A stretch of DNA of 64,000 bases from Paenibacillus sp. YN15 (GTDB taxonomy: Bacteria; Bacillota; Bacilli; Paenibacillales; NBRC-103111): assembly GCF_003285005.1 (NCBI RefSeq), contig NZ_QMFA01000016.1, positions 62,255 through 126,254 of the forward strand, written 5' to 3'. Positions 18,027 through 26,591 of the stretch are shown one piece after another. The notes below the pieces were generated by a model that worked only from the letters and a program-made list of their open reading frames with translations, had not been told where the DNA came from and searched no databases. The translations under genes were made by a program, and so were the position numbers. The stretch's first letter is position 1. Every line of letters starts with the position of its first letter.

Positions 18027-19595
18027 GTGAAAATAAATAAAAAAACGGTTGGCATCATTACGGCTGTTGCATTAACTTCTTCCATGCTTGCGGCCTGCGG
18101 CTCCGACGGCGATTCAGCGGAGCCGGGCATCGCCTCTTCGTCCTCCCAAACGTCCCAGCCTTCCCCGGCCGTGGACAAGAAATACAAGGTCAGCGCAATG
18201 AGCATTCTTTACGGCGCTGCGCCGCCTGAGAACGGCACGGGACGGAAAGCGATTGAGGAGCGGTATAACATCGATTACGAATTTATACCGGTGGCCTCCG
18301 GCGAATACAATAACAAGCTGGGCGTCACGCTGGCATCGGGGGATATTCCGGACGCCTTGCTGTTCCCGGGCCTGGATTCGCTCTATTTCAATGCCATTGA
18401 CAGCGACCGCTTCCTGCCGCTGGAGCAATATTTGAATGACAAAGAGAACTTTCCGAATCTGGCCAATCTGCCCAAAGAGGTTATGAACAATCTGAAATAC
18501 AAGGGGCATATTTACGGGATACCGCGGTTGAGAGGCATTCCGGGACATACGATCACATTGCGCAAAGACTGGCTTGACAACCTGGGGCTGAAGGTGCCCA
18601 CAAACTACGACGAATTGTACAATGTGATGAAAGCCTTTACAGAAAACGACCCGGACGGCAACGGCAAAAAGGATACCTACGGCACCTCGATCGGCGTCAA
18701 CAGCGGAGCCATCATTATGATAGGCGCTCTCCTTGCCCCGATGAAGGCTGGACCCAGCCTGGGCTGGGTGGAAGACGGCAAAGGGGGAATCGTCCCCGGG
18801 GAATTTGCTCCCAATGCCAAAGAAGCCTTTGGCTTCCTTGCCAAATTGTATAAGGACGGCCTGATTGCCCAGGATTTCACCATCAAGAAGGAACAGCAGG
18901 CCGAGGATGATTTCCTGCTTGGCAAAACGGGTTCCATCGGCAACATGGCATATACCGCATTTAACGTGGACCGGTTGAATAAAGCAAGAACAGCCAATCC
19001 CAAATTCGAGATGGTCTCCATCCCGCCGCTGAAGGCTCCCGACGGATCGGAATCGGGCTACCGCAATGAACCCGGATTTTTCGGCGTATTCGCCCTGAAT
19101 AAAGAGCTGGCAAAGGACGAAGGCAAGCTGAAGAAGGTGCTGAAAATCCTCGATGACCAAATCGGCGACGAGGGAGCCAATTTCTTCAAGTGGGGCGTTG
19201 AAGGAGTTCACTACACCACAAACAACGGCGAGAAGGCCGTAACTGATATTGGCAAAAACGAAGGTCCGAGCAAATATCAATTGACCAACCATGCCCATGT
19301 GGACGAATGGATTCTGGCCTCCAACGATTCGGACGAAACAAAAAAATTGAAGCAGAATGCGTTTGCCGTTGCCAGCCAAGGCAAGTCCTGGTCGCCGCAG
19401 GAAATCGGCCTCTTCTCCAAGACAAATGCGGAAAAGGGCGCGGAGCTCGGCAAGTTTGCAACAGATGAATTTGTGAAAATTATTGTCGGGAAAGAGCCTG
19501 TCGATTACCTGGATAAGATTTTTGAGGAATGGAAGAAGAGAGGCGGCGACCAAGTTCTGAAGGAAATGAACGAAGCCTGGAACGCCAGAAAGTAA
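18027..19595 (+). CDS. Extracellular sugar-binding lipoprotein, system B
   Basis: This 522-aa binding protein has lipobox MLAAC (Cys24) and an acidic Ser/Pro-rich linker, then a family-typical domain with RKDWLDNLGLKVPTNYDELYN and a DPDGNGKKDT loop. The start is a GTG at 18027 because GGAAGGG lies ten bases upstream and the signal peptide begins there. The frame is open further upstream only inside the permease gene. It is placed between the two permease genes. A stable hairpin at 19617-19647 follows, which may raise its mRNA level above that of the last gene. Confidence 0.9.
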   Translation: MKINKKTVGIITAVALTSSMLAACGSDGDSAEPGIASSSSQTSQPSPAVDKKYKVSAMSILYGAAPPENGTGRKAIEERYNIDYEFIPVASGEYNNKLGVTLASGDIPDALLFPGLDSLYFNAIDSDRFLPLEQYLNDKENFPNLANLPKEVMNNLKYKGHIYGIPRLRGIPGHTITLRKDWLDNLGLKVPTNYDELYNVMKAFTENDPDGNGKKDTYGTSIGVNSGAIIMIGALLAPMKAGPSLGWVEDGKGGIVPGEFAPNAKEAFGFLAKLYKDGLIAQDFTIKKEQQAEDDFLLGKTGSIGNMAYTAFNVDRLNKARTANPKFEMVSIPPLKAPDGSESGYRNEPGFFGVFALNKELAKDEGKLKKVLKILDDQIGDEGANFFKWGVEGVHYTTNNGEKAVTDIGKNEGPSKYQLTNHAHVDEWILASNDSDETKKLKQNAFAVASQGKSWSPQEIGLFSKTNAEKGAELGKFATDEFVKIIVGKEPVDYLDKIFEEWKKRGGDQVLKEMNEAWNARK

Positions 19596-19616
19596 AGAGC
19601 AGCTTAAATCCGTTCA

Positions 19617-19647
19617 GAGGCTGCCCCGGGTGATTTGGGGCGGCCTC
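19617..19647 (+). promoter_or_regulatory. Intra-operon hairpin after the binding-protein gene
   Basis: GAGGCTGCCCC (19617-19627) pairs with GGGGCGGCCTC (19637-19647) with a single G-U pair. No T-run follows, so it is more likely an mRNA 3'-stabiliser or partial stop than a full terminator. Confidence 0.55.
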
Positions 19648-19670
19648 CTGAACAAGCGGGGAGAAAACCG

Positions 19671-20543
19671 ATGAACAAGACTAAACTGCAAGACAGAATA
19701 TTTGACTCGTCGAATATCGTTCTGATTTCACTTTTTACTCTGATTTGCTTCATACCGGTGGTAAACGTCATTGCCATGTCCTTTGCGCCGTTGAAGGATA
19801 TTATATCGGGAAAGTTCATTCTGTGGCCAAGCAGCTTCGATTTCAGCGCCTACCGCTATATCTTTCATACCGGAGTATTCTTTACCTCGCTGAAAAATAC
19901 AGTGTGGATTACCGTTGTCGGCACTATTGTAAACCTGGCCGTTACCTCGCTTTTGGCTTATACTTGTTCAAGGAAGAAGTTCAGCGGCCGGCGGACGCTG
20001 CTGTTCATGGTGCTCTTCACCATGCTGTTCAGCGGCGGGATGATTCCCACCTTCATTGTCGTCAAGGCAACGGGACTGATGAACTCGTTGTGGGCCCTGG
20101 TCATCCCCTCTGCCGTATCGGCCTTTAACCTGCTGGTCATGCGGGAATTTTTCGAATCGATCCATGAAAGCATTATCGAATCTGCGACAATTGACGGCTG
20201 CAACGATTTGGGGATTTTCGTCAAGATCATTTTGCCCCTTTCGGTGCCGGCTTTGGCCACGTTCACCTTGTTTTACGCCGTTGGCCATTGGAATCAATAT
20301 TTTGCGGCGATTCTATATTTAAATAAATCCTCTCTTTGGCCGCTGCAAATCCTGCTGAGGCAGGTAGTTCTTGTAGGCCAGGCCGACGTGTACTCGGCGC
20401 TGAGCTCGGGAGAAGCGATGCCGCTGCCGTTGTCCACCCAAATGGCCACCATCGTGCTGGCTTCGGCTCCCATCGTCGTCTTGTATCCGTTCCTTCAGAA
20501 ATATTTTGTTAAGGGACTGACTATGGGCGCCGTAAAAGGGTAA
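19671..20543 (+). CDS. Carbohydrate ABC transporter permease (YtcP type), system B
   Basis: This 290-aa second permease of system B has six spans and an EAA loop near residue 168 (IESATIDGCNDLGIFVKII). It ends in the family tail KYFVKGLTMGAVKG. The ATG at 19671 follows GCGGGGAG; an in-frame frame extension upstream contains the hairpin and was rejected. No ATPase is encoded nearby, so it should rely on a shared one. The EamA gene follows after about 87 bases with its own ribosome site and may or may not be co-transcribed. Confidence 0.92.
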   Translation: MNKTKLQDRIFDSSNIVLISLFTLICFIPVVNVIAMSFAPLKDIISGKFILWPSSFDFSAYRYIFHTGVFFTSLKNTVWITVVGTIVNLAVTSLLAYTCSRKKFSGRRTLLFMVLFTMLFSGGMIPTFIVVKATGLMNSLWALVIPSAVSAFNLLVMREFFESIHESIIESATIDGCNDLGIFVKIILPLSVPALATFTLFYAVGHWNQYFAAILYLNKSSLWPLQILLRQVVLVGQADVYSALSSGEAMPLPLSTQMATIVLASAPIVVLYPFLQKYFVKGLTMGAVKG

Positions 20544-20630
20544 GGGAGGTTTGCCGGACGGAAGGGTAAATTTTCGGCTTATGGGAGTACCGGCTCCGAG
20601 CCAGTTTTCTGCAGAGGAGAGTTCAAGCAA

Positions 20631-21614
20631 ATGGAATCCCGGTCTTTAAAGAGCTTTTATCCCCATCTTGGATTTTTGTTGGTTTACCTGATTTGGGGCT
20701 TGAACATGAGCTCAATGAAAATCGGCGGCCGGGAATGGGACCCCGTCATGTTCAACGGGCTGCGCTACCTGATGATTTCACCGGTTTTATGGGCATATAC
20801 GTATTTGTCTTTCCGGAAAAAAGGCTTAAGCCTCCGCATGGAGGCCCGGAGTCTGGGGCTGATTTTGTTCCTCGGCGTTCTTTCGGCGGTGGGCATGGAG
20901 GCGATGCTGTCCTACGCCCTCCAATATTCCAACGCGGCCAACGGCTCCGTTCTTGGACGGGGCTTTATGCCGATTCTGACCGTCATGATCTCCCTTGTGA
21001 TCCGGGAGATCCGGCTGACTCCCCGTATTTTGGTCGGTCTGCCGGTTGCATTCGCCAGCGTCGTCCTGATTGTCGCCGGAGGGGAGCAGGGGCTGCACTT
21101 CGGGCCCGATACCCTTCGGGGCGATGTGCTGCTGCTTCTGCGCAGCCTGTTCGGCGCCTTCTATCTGATCGGCATGAGCAGGCTGACGGCCAAATATTCG
21201 CTGATGCTGCTGATCTCCTGGGAAATGACGGCCGGCGCCCTGTCCATGCTGCCTTATGTCTTGTGGAAGGCGGATGCCGCCTATTTTGCAGGCATTGGCC
21301 CTTCGGGATGGATGAGCCTGCTGTACACGGCCTTTCTGGCCACGCTGGTCGGGTTTACGGTGCATAATTGGTCCCTGGCCCGGCTCGGGCCGTTCAAATC
21401 CTCGTTCTACGGCTATATCCTGCCGATTACGGCAGCGGTGGCCGGCTATTTCCTGATGGGCGAGACCGTTAACTTGTACCAGATTATCGGCGGCGCAGGT
21501 GTGCTTGTCTCCATGTATCTGGTGCAGCGGGACCGGATGCAGACGGGGGTTAAGCTGCCTGCGCGCCCTGCAGCGGCGGCCGGAACCGGGACCGGCAGCA
21601 ATGCGGCGGGGTAA
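20631..21614 (+). CDS. EamA/DMT-family transporter
   Basis: This 327-aa protein has ten predicted membrane spans in two EamA repeats (about residues 10-145 and 160-300). The typical end of each repeat is visible (LSYALQYSNAANGSVL and a C-terminal YILPITAAVAGYFLMGE). The family moves small metabolites, often exporting amino acids, nucleosides or sugars; the substrate here is unknown. AGAGGAGAG lies upstream of the ATG. A low-complexity tail (PARPAAAAGTGTGSNAAG) follows the last span. The gene converges on the second AraC sensor with a repeat-rich gap between them. Confidence 0.85.
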   Translation: MESRSLKSFYPHLGFLLVYLIWGLNMSSMKIGGREWDPVMFNGLRYLMISPVLWAYTYLSFRKKGLSLRMEARSLGLILFLGVLSAVGMEAMLSYALQYSNAANGSVLGRGFMPILTVMISLVIREIRLTPRILVGLPVAFASVVLIVAGGEQGLHFGPDTLRGDVLLLLRSLFGAFYLIGMSRLTAKYSLMLLISWEMTAGALSMLPYVLWKADAAYFAGIGPSGWMSLLYTAFLATLVGFTVHNWSLARLGPFKSSFYGYILPITAAVAGYFLMGETVNLYQIIGGAGVLVSMYLVQRDRMQTGVKLPARPAAAAGTGTGSNAAG

Positions 21615-21663
21615 AAGAGAGGCTGCGCTTTGCGATGTGAACCATTGCGATTCGATTGCGAAA

Positions 21664-21996
21664 AAAAGGAGGCTGTCCGGGAGAAACTCTAACGAATCTA
21701 TGTATCGCTATTTGCCTATAGATGAGCCTGTTTGAAATCTAACGAATCGTAGGATCGCTATTTGTCCGAATGTGCGCCGAAAGGCGTTCAAACAGGCGAA
21801 TAACGCGCTATAGATTCGTTAGATTTTTTATCATGCCCGTTTTCGCGAAATAGCGTGAGAGAGATTCGTTAGCCAGATTCGGCTTGTCCGCAGACGTATG
21901 TTTCCGAAGCCGGTTTTCCTGCAGAAAACCTTTTACCTCCCGGTCCTTTCTGCCGAATATGTATTCCCTTGGCCTACTTTTCGGACAGCCCCTTTT
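21664..21996. repeat. Nested inverted repeat between convergent genes
   Basis: Outer arms AAAAGGAGGCTGTCCG (21664-21679) and CGGACAGCCCCTTTT (21982-21996) pair with one bulge and could form a long-range terminator. Inside is a second pair, GCCTGTTTGAA (21726-21736) with TTCAAACAGGC (21787-21797). Four copies of a shorter unit (see 21688-21871) lie in the loop. The gap 21615-22002 holds no gene. Confidence 0.7.
21688..21871. repeat. Four copies of a TCTAACGAATC...ATCGCTATTTG intergenic unit
   Basis: Two direct copies lie at 21688-21714 and 21738-21764, both starting TCTAACGAATC and ending ATCGCTATTTG. Two inverted, diverged copies lie at 21797-21823 and 21846-21871 (GATTCGTTAG at their right ends). 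The arrangement allows several alternative stems. This resembles small dispersed intergenic repeats, though other copies would need to be found elsewhere in the genome. Confidence 0.7.
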
Positions 21997-22002
21997 GTGC
22001 GA

Positions 22003-24291
22003 TCAGTCGGGGCTTTCCTTGCCCGACAAAAACTCCTTCCGGTAATTCCCCGGCGTGTGCCCGGTTACTTGCTTAAATACCCGGATAAAGCTGTTGACCG
22101 AGGTGTACCGCAGCTTGTCGGCAATGTCCTGAATGGAGTTGGCCGGGTCGGCCAGCAGATCCTTGGCGATCTTGATTCTGTACTGGATGACATAATCGAC
22201 AAAGTTGGCGCCGACCACCTTCTTGAAGGAGCGGCTGAGCTGAGAGGCGCTCATGCCAACCAGCTCCGCGCAATGCTGCAGGGATATATCCTGGAAATAA
22301 TGGTGGTGGATGTGCTCCATAACCTGCTCCACCAGCTTCTGTTCGTTCATCTCTTTTCCCGCGGTGGCCTGGGGCTGGGAACGGATGCCGTCAAAGAACC
22401 GCTTCTGGATAAACGCCTCGATTTCCGCCAGATTCCGCAGCTTGGTCAATTCAATCGGAACTTCTTTTGTGGACAGGTGCAGGGAGAGATTGCTGTTATG
22501 CTTTTTGACGGTATGAATCATGGCCCCCAGCAATTGCGAGAAATAACTCATCAAAACATCGGAGGTAAGGGAGAAATCCTCTTTGATGATTTGCACCAAT
22601 CTGGCGAAATGCTGCCGCGCTTCCTCATACTTGAACAACTGCAGGGAATGGATAATCTGCGTTTCCATATCGGTCAGAATGCTGGCTTCATCCGAAATGG
22701 ACGGGTCCAGCTCGTCGCTGATGATCACCTGGTTGGCGCCCAGGGTAAAGCTTAAGCGGAGCGCATGACGGGCCTGCATATATGCCTCATGCAGATCATG
22801 GATGCCGGAGTCCGCATAGCTGATGGAAATGACGCAGTTGATTTTCAAATAGGTGCGAATGGCGTTAAGCAGCGTATCCGCATAGGAGCGGTATAAGGGA
22901 AGCACTTCATTGCGGGGCTGGCTTAAGACAATAAACAGTCCCGGCTGGATCATCAGCGTCTTGGAAGGGCCGTTGGCGCCGAGAATTTCATTGGCAATAT
23001 TCTCAAGGGCATAGTAGAACAGGAATTGATCCTTCATCGAATAGTTGGACTGGAGGAACAGCTGGTCCAGCTCAATAAGATGGATGACAATTCTGTTCGG
23101 CCCGAAGTTTTCGATATGGACGTCCTCGCCCTTGACATTGCCCGATAGCAGACTTAACAGGCTGTAGTTTTCCGCGGCGTTCCGGTATTGGTCAATATAG
23201 GCCAGAATATGGTTGGCCTCATCCTTGTTTTGCGGCAGAGGCTTGTATTTGCCGATGTGCTGCAGCAGCTTCTGCATAGGGAAATAAACAATGCTGCTGG
23301 TTTTGAAGGAAATGGCGATCATGACCAGAATGGAGAGGAGGCAGATGCCAAGCAGCATGTTCCGCAGCTGGTCCGTCTCCTTGGTAATGAGGCCGACGGG
23401 AATGACGGAGACATAATACCATTCGTGATTGCCGGAATAAACGGTGCTGATGGAGGTCCGCTTTCCGTCCAGATTGGTGGTGAAGCTGTAATAAGAGGTT
23501 CCTTTGGCATGGGATAGCTCGGACATGAATGAGCCGGAATGGATATTGGCTCCCAGAAAGGAAGGGTCGGAATGCAGCATAACAGATCCGGCCGAGTTTA
23601 CAACATAGTATATGGAGGGATCGTTAAACTCGTCGTGCTTGATCAGCTTGTTGCTTAGTGACGCGGCATCCAAATACAGGATGAAGTAGCCGGCGCTTTG
23701 TCCGGAATCGTAAATGTTCAAGGGTCTGACATAGGTAATGACCGGTTTGCCCAGCCGGCTGTTCACATTGGTCCGGGTGCCGACCCATTTGCCGTAATGC
23801 AGGTTCTCGTTGGTTATGTCGAGGGCCACCGAATCGTGGAAATCCTCCACACTCAGCACCGGGCCGCCGGAGGTTACAACCTTGCCGAAGGGTTTGCTGT
23901 AAAAATCAATCTCGGCCACATGCTCCATTCCGCTTTTCAGATTGGACAGAATATTGCCCAGATCATTCACCGCCGTATAGTTGGTGTGGTCCAGCTCCTC
24001 CTTCGTATAACGGAGCAGGGCGGAGTTGTTGTACGTATACTGCAGCATCAGCTCGTCGAACTTCTTGAACTGGCTGTTCATATCCTTCTCTACCTGGCTC
24101 AAAAAGACCAGATGCATCTGGTTAACCTGCCTGCTGATGACATTGTTGCCCAGATAAGAGGAAACAAGCGCCATGATGACCACCGGAATGGTGGATAAAA
24201 TGATCAAGGAAATCAGGAGGTTTTTTTTGATTTTTCCGCCGCCGGGATAATGCGCAAACAGCTTTCGTGCAGCCTGTTGAACTCGAAACAT
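22003..24291 (-). CDS. Membrane-anchored AraC-family sensor/regulator, system B
   Basis: This 762-aa protein has a membrane span at about residues 24-48, an outside sensing region to about residue 305, and a second span at about 308-335. A linker region follows, then an AraC DNA-binding domain from about residue 655 (ISLQHCAELVGMSASQLSR and IQDIADKLRYTSVNSFIRVF, then HTPGNYRKEF). GGAG lies about nine bases before the ATG at 24291. It has the same plan as the sensors at 6148 and 44681. It lies downstream of system B and probably regulates it in response to an external sugar. A cre-like box is present about 80 bp upstream of its start. Confidence 0.88.
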   Translation of the reverse strand: MFRVQQAARKLFAHYPGGGKIKKNLLISLIILSTIPVVIMALVSSYLGNNVISRQVNQMHLVFLSQVEKDMNSQFKKFDELMLQYTYNNSALLRYTKEELDHTNYTAVNDLGNILSNLKSGMEHVAEIDFYSKPFGKVVTSGGPVLSVEDFHDSVALDITNENLHYGKWVGTRTNVNSRLGKPVITYVRPLNIYDSGQSAGYFILYLDAASLSNKLIKHDEFNDPSIYYVVNSAGSVMLHSDPSFLGANIHSGSFMSELSHAKGTSYYSFTTNLDGKRTSISTVYSGNHEWYYVSVIPVGLITKETDQLRNMLLGICLLSILVMIAISFKTSSIVYFPMQKLLQHIGKYKPLPQNKDEANHILAYIDQYRNAAENYSLLSLLSGNVKGEDVHIENFGPNRIVIHLIELDQLFLQSNYSMKDQFLFYYALENIANEILGANGPSKTLMIQPGLFIVLSQPRNEVLPLYRSYADTLLNAIRTYLKINCVISISYADSGIHDLHEAYMQARHALRLSFTLGANQVIISDELDPSISDEASILTDMETQIIHSLQLFKYEEARQHFARLVQIIKEDFSLTSDVLMSYFSQLLGAMIHTVKKHNSNLSLHLSTKEVPIELTKLRNLAEIEAFIQKRFFDGIRSQPQATAGKEMNEQKLVEQVMEHIHHHYFQDISLQHCAELVGMSASQLSRSFKKVVGANFVDYVIQYRIKIAKDLLADPANSIQDIADKLRYTSVNSFIRVFKQVTGHTPGNYRKEFLSGKESPD

Positions 24292-24372
24292 GGAATGATC
24301 TCCCCAATTCGGCTTGCGCGTATTTGGACATTATAAGTATAACCATCCGGCGGCCTGTTCTCAATAAAAATA

Positions 24373-24386
24373 GTGTAAGCGCTTTT
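24373..24386. promoter_or_regulatory. cre-like box upstream of the system B regulator
   Basis: TGTAAGCGCTTTTT matches the cre consensus TGWAANCGNTNWCA at all but the last two fixed positions. It shares TGTAAGCG with the dyad upstream of the cellulase, so both may be under carbon catabolite control. Confidence 0.4.
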
Positions 24387-24405
24387 TGTAAAAAGAGACC
24401 GAAAT

Positions 24406-24802
24406 TTATTTCCGCTTTGGCAGTGCTGCAGCAATTCCGCCAACAACCAGCCCCCATAGGGCATTTACCGTTAAGACGCTAATAAAGGCAATCGGATTCG
24501 TCAAAGGGCCCTGCAGCTTCCCGTCAAGAATAGGAGATAGGATGCCGCTGAGCAGGATGGCGAATAATGCGTAGCTCAATCCCGCGTAAACAAGAACGGC
24601 AACGGGATTCGGAACTCTTTTCACCAAGACAATAATGAGCCAGGCCAAGGATATGAGGATTGTCATTAGAATGCTTCCAAATTGTTGGCCGATTAAATCC
24701 ATAACCCCTGTTATCTTCATGAGGGGTCGGTCTCACCAGCGCCAATGCGCCTAATCCAAGAATAAGCCGCCAGTTATCTTTTACAATTCCTTTAGTGCTC
24801 AT
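24406..24802 (-). pseudogene. Small membrane protein broken by a 4-bp tandem duplication
   Basis: Two frames together give one protein of about 130 residues. Translation from ATG 24802 gives MSTKGIVKDNWRLILGLGAL and then VRPT. The remaining 104 residues (LMKITGVMDLIGQQFGSI onward, with four membrane spans) are in another frame down to 24406. The break is at 24725-24732, where GGTC is present twice in tandem. Removing one copy joins the frames as ALVRPLMKITG. An ATG at 24720 could start the second frame alone but has no ribosome site. The full protein resembles a small conserved Bacillales membrane protein of unknown function. The start at 24802 is supported by GAGAGGAG and by a good promoter. 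Confidence 0.75.
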
Positions 24803-24829
24803 TAAAACTCAGCTCCTCTCATTAACTGG

Positions 24830-24858
24830 TTTATACTTTAACAAAGAAATGTTGTGAA
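24830..24858 (-). promoter_or_regulatory. Promoter of the broken membrane-protein gene
   Basis: On the minus strand TTCACA (24858-24853) and TATAAA (24835-24830) are spaced by 17 bases, ahead of the GAGAGGAG ribosome site. Confidence 0.6.
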
Positions 24859-24952
24859 CTTATGACGATGTGTTGCGAATCCTGTGCACTTTAAAAATGG
24901 GATGGAATTTTCGGATATAATGACAGCAGGATGGAAAAGAGGAGGCTGTGAT

Positions 24953-25294
24953 GTGGCCGAAACGATATTATTGGTGGACGATGAAGAAAAGGTGCTTGAA
25001 TTTATGAGTTCATTTCTAAAAAATGAAGGCTTTCAGATTGTTACGGCCCGGACAGGGGTGGAAGCCCTCGCTAAAGTGGAAGCCGCGAATCCGGCGTTGG
25101 TAGTGTTGGACTGGATGATGCCGAATATGAACGGGCTGGATGTTTGCCGCGAACTGCGGAAAAAGAGCCGGATCGGCATTATTATGGTTACCGCCAAAGC
25201 GGACGAGATGGATAAGATAATCGGTCTTGAGGTCGGGGCGGATGATTATCTCACAAAACCTTTTTCATTGAGGGAGCTATTGGCCCGGAACTAG
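24953..25294 (+). pseudogene. Response regulator cut off after its receiver domain
   Basis: The frame starts with a GTG at 24953 behind GAGGAGG and encodes 113 residues of a complete OmpR-type receiver. The acidic pair is LLVDDEE, the phosphoacceptor Asp is near residue 52 (LVVLDWMMPNMNG) and the conserved Lys is in DYLTKPFSLRELLAR. The protein then ends at once (ARN, stop), exactly where a linker and winged-helix DNA-binding domain should follow. The next bases belong to the sensor domain of a histidine kinase. One deletion that removed the end of the regulator and the start of the kinase explains this. The remaining receiver could still be phosphorylated but cannot bind DNA. A TATAAT at 24916-24921 may belong to its promoter. 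Confidence 0.8.
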
Positions 25295-25302
25295 TCGATC
25301 TC

Positions 25303-26415
25303 TTGCAGGATGTTGACCGGGAAAGTCCGAGCATCCTTGTATTGGATGCGGCTAAACGGGAGATTTTCAAACAAGGGGAGGCGCCCTTGAAATTAATAAC
25401 CCGCTTGGGAGTCAGAAATGACATCATTATAAATGAAAGATCAGTAGGACAATTGTATTATTATGACCCGGAGATTGCCTATTTCAATAAGATCATGATC
25501 GGCATTCCCATATCAGTGGTTCTTGCGTTAATTGGAAGCGGCACGCTGCTTATTATTATTGCCTTGTTCATTGCCTATCAATTGTCGGGATGGCTGGCCT
25601 CTCCGCTGAAGGTGCTGCTTCCATCGATTGAACGGTTAGGAAAAGGCGAGCTTGGCGTGCAGGCGGAGGTTAACATGAATGATGAGTATGGAGAGATCGC
25701 CCATGCCTTCAATCGTATGTCAATGGATTTGCAGAAGGCGGAGGCTGTGCGCCGGAGCCTTACGGCGGATATCGCACATGAGCTAAGAACTCCTTTGACA
25801 ATTATGGGAGGGAAGCTGGATGATTTGCAGCAGCAGGGACAATCCATTCGGCCTGAGACCTTGCTGCCGATTCAGGATGAACTCATACGATTAAACCGGT
25901 TAGTCGAAGATTTAAGAACCTTATCATTGGCGGAAGCGGGGAAATTAACCCTCCATAAAGCGGCGACTAATATTGCGGGGCTGCTGCAGCAAGTTTGCTC
26001 AGCCATAGAACCTCTCGCGGACGAAAAGAGTATTTCAATCCAATGCGAAATAAATACGGTCCAACCCATCATCTTCGCAGACCCAAGCCGAATCAAACAG
26101 GTGCTTTTCAACCTGCTCACGAATGCCATTCGCTACACGCCAAACCAAGGAACAGTTCACTTGCGGCTTCGGAATGATACTCAACAAAACCTTGCCATTG
26201 TGGTAGAGGATTCGGGTATTGGCATTGCTCCTGAGCATATCCCCCATCTGTTCGACCGTTTCTACCGGGGCGATGAAGCGCGGACAAGAGACGGCGGGGG
26301 AACAGGCTTAGGTCTTGCCATTGCCAAACAATTCGTCCTCTCCCATCAGGGCACAATTGAAGTTGAAAGCAGTCTTAACCAGGGAACACGGTTTATTATT
26401 CAGCTGCCGTATTAA
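25303..26415 (+). pseudogene. Histidine kinase lacking its N-terminus
   Basis: The frame is open upstream into the regulator (ELVDLLQDVDRESP), so the true start has been lost; 25303 is only the first possible non-ATG start and has no ribosome site. What remains is the end of an outside sensor domain, a membrane span (about residues 60-90), a HAMP domain, the H-box (ADIAHELRTPLTIMGG), the N-box (NLLTNAIRYTPN) and the ATP-binding G-boxes (VEDSGIGIAPEH and GGGTGLGLAIAKQF). The kinase core looks intact. The first membrane span and part of the sensor are missing. It matches the deletion seen in the neighbouring response regulator, so the pair is a broken two-component system. Confidence 0.75.
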
Positions 26416-26481
26416 TTAATCTTTCTGCCAGAGCTGTTTTTGTCTAAAAATAGACAATGGTTAATTCGTTCTCGCAAACTA

Positions 26482-26510
26482 TCGACTCTATGTAAGGGGT
26501 ATGTTATGAT
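26482..26510 (+). promoter_or_regulatory. Promoter of the amino-acid ABC operon
   Basis: TCGACT (26482-26487) and TATGAT (26505-26510) are separated by 17 bases, about 80 bp ahead of the first gene. A small hairpin TTGTCTA-AAAA-TAGACAA lies just upstream at 26440-26457. Confidence 0.55.
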
Positions 26511-26591
26511 AGATTTCTGTGATAACGTGGTAATGGAGTAAAGCGTTTTGTCTTGCTTTGTGAATGATTTCCTACATAATGGAGGGTTAGC

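Noticed and set aside
21688-21871. CRISPR-like array
   Set aside because: Only four diverged units in both orientations, with irregular spacing and no cas genes.
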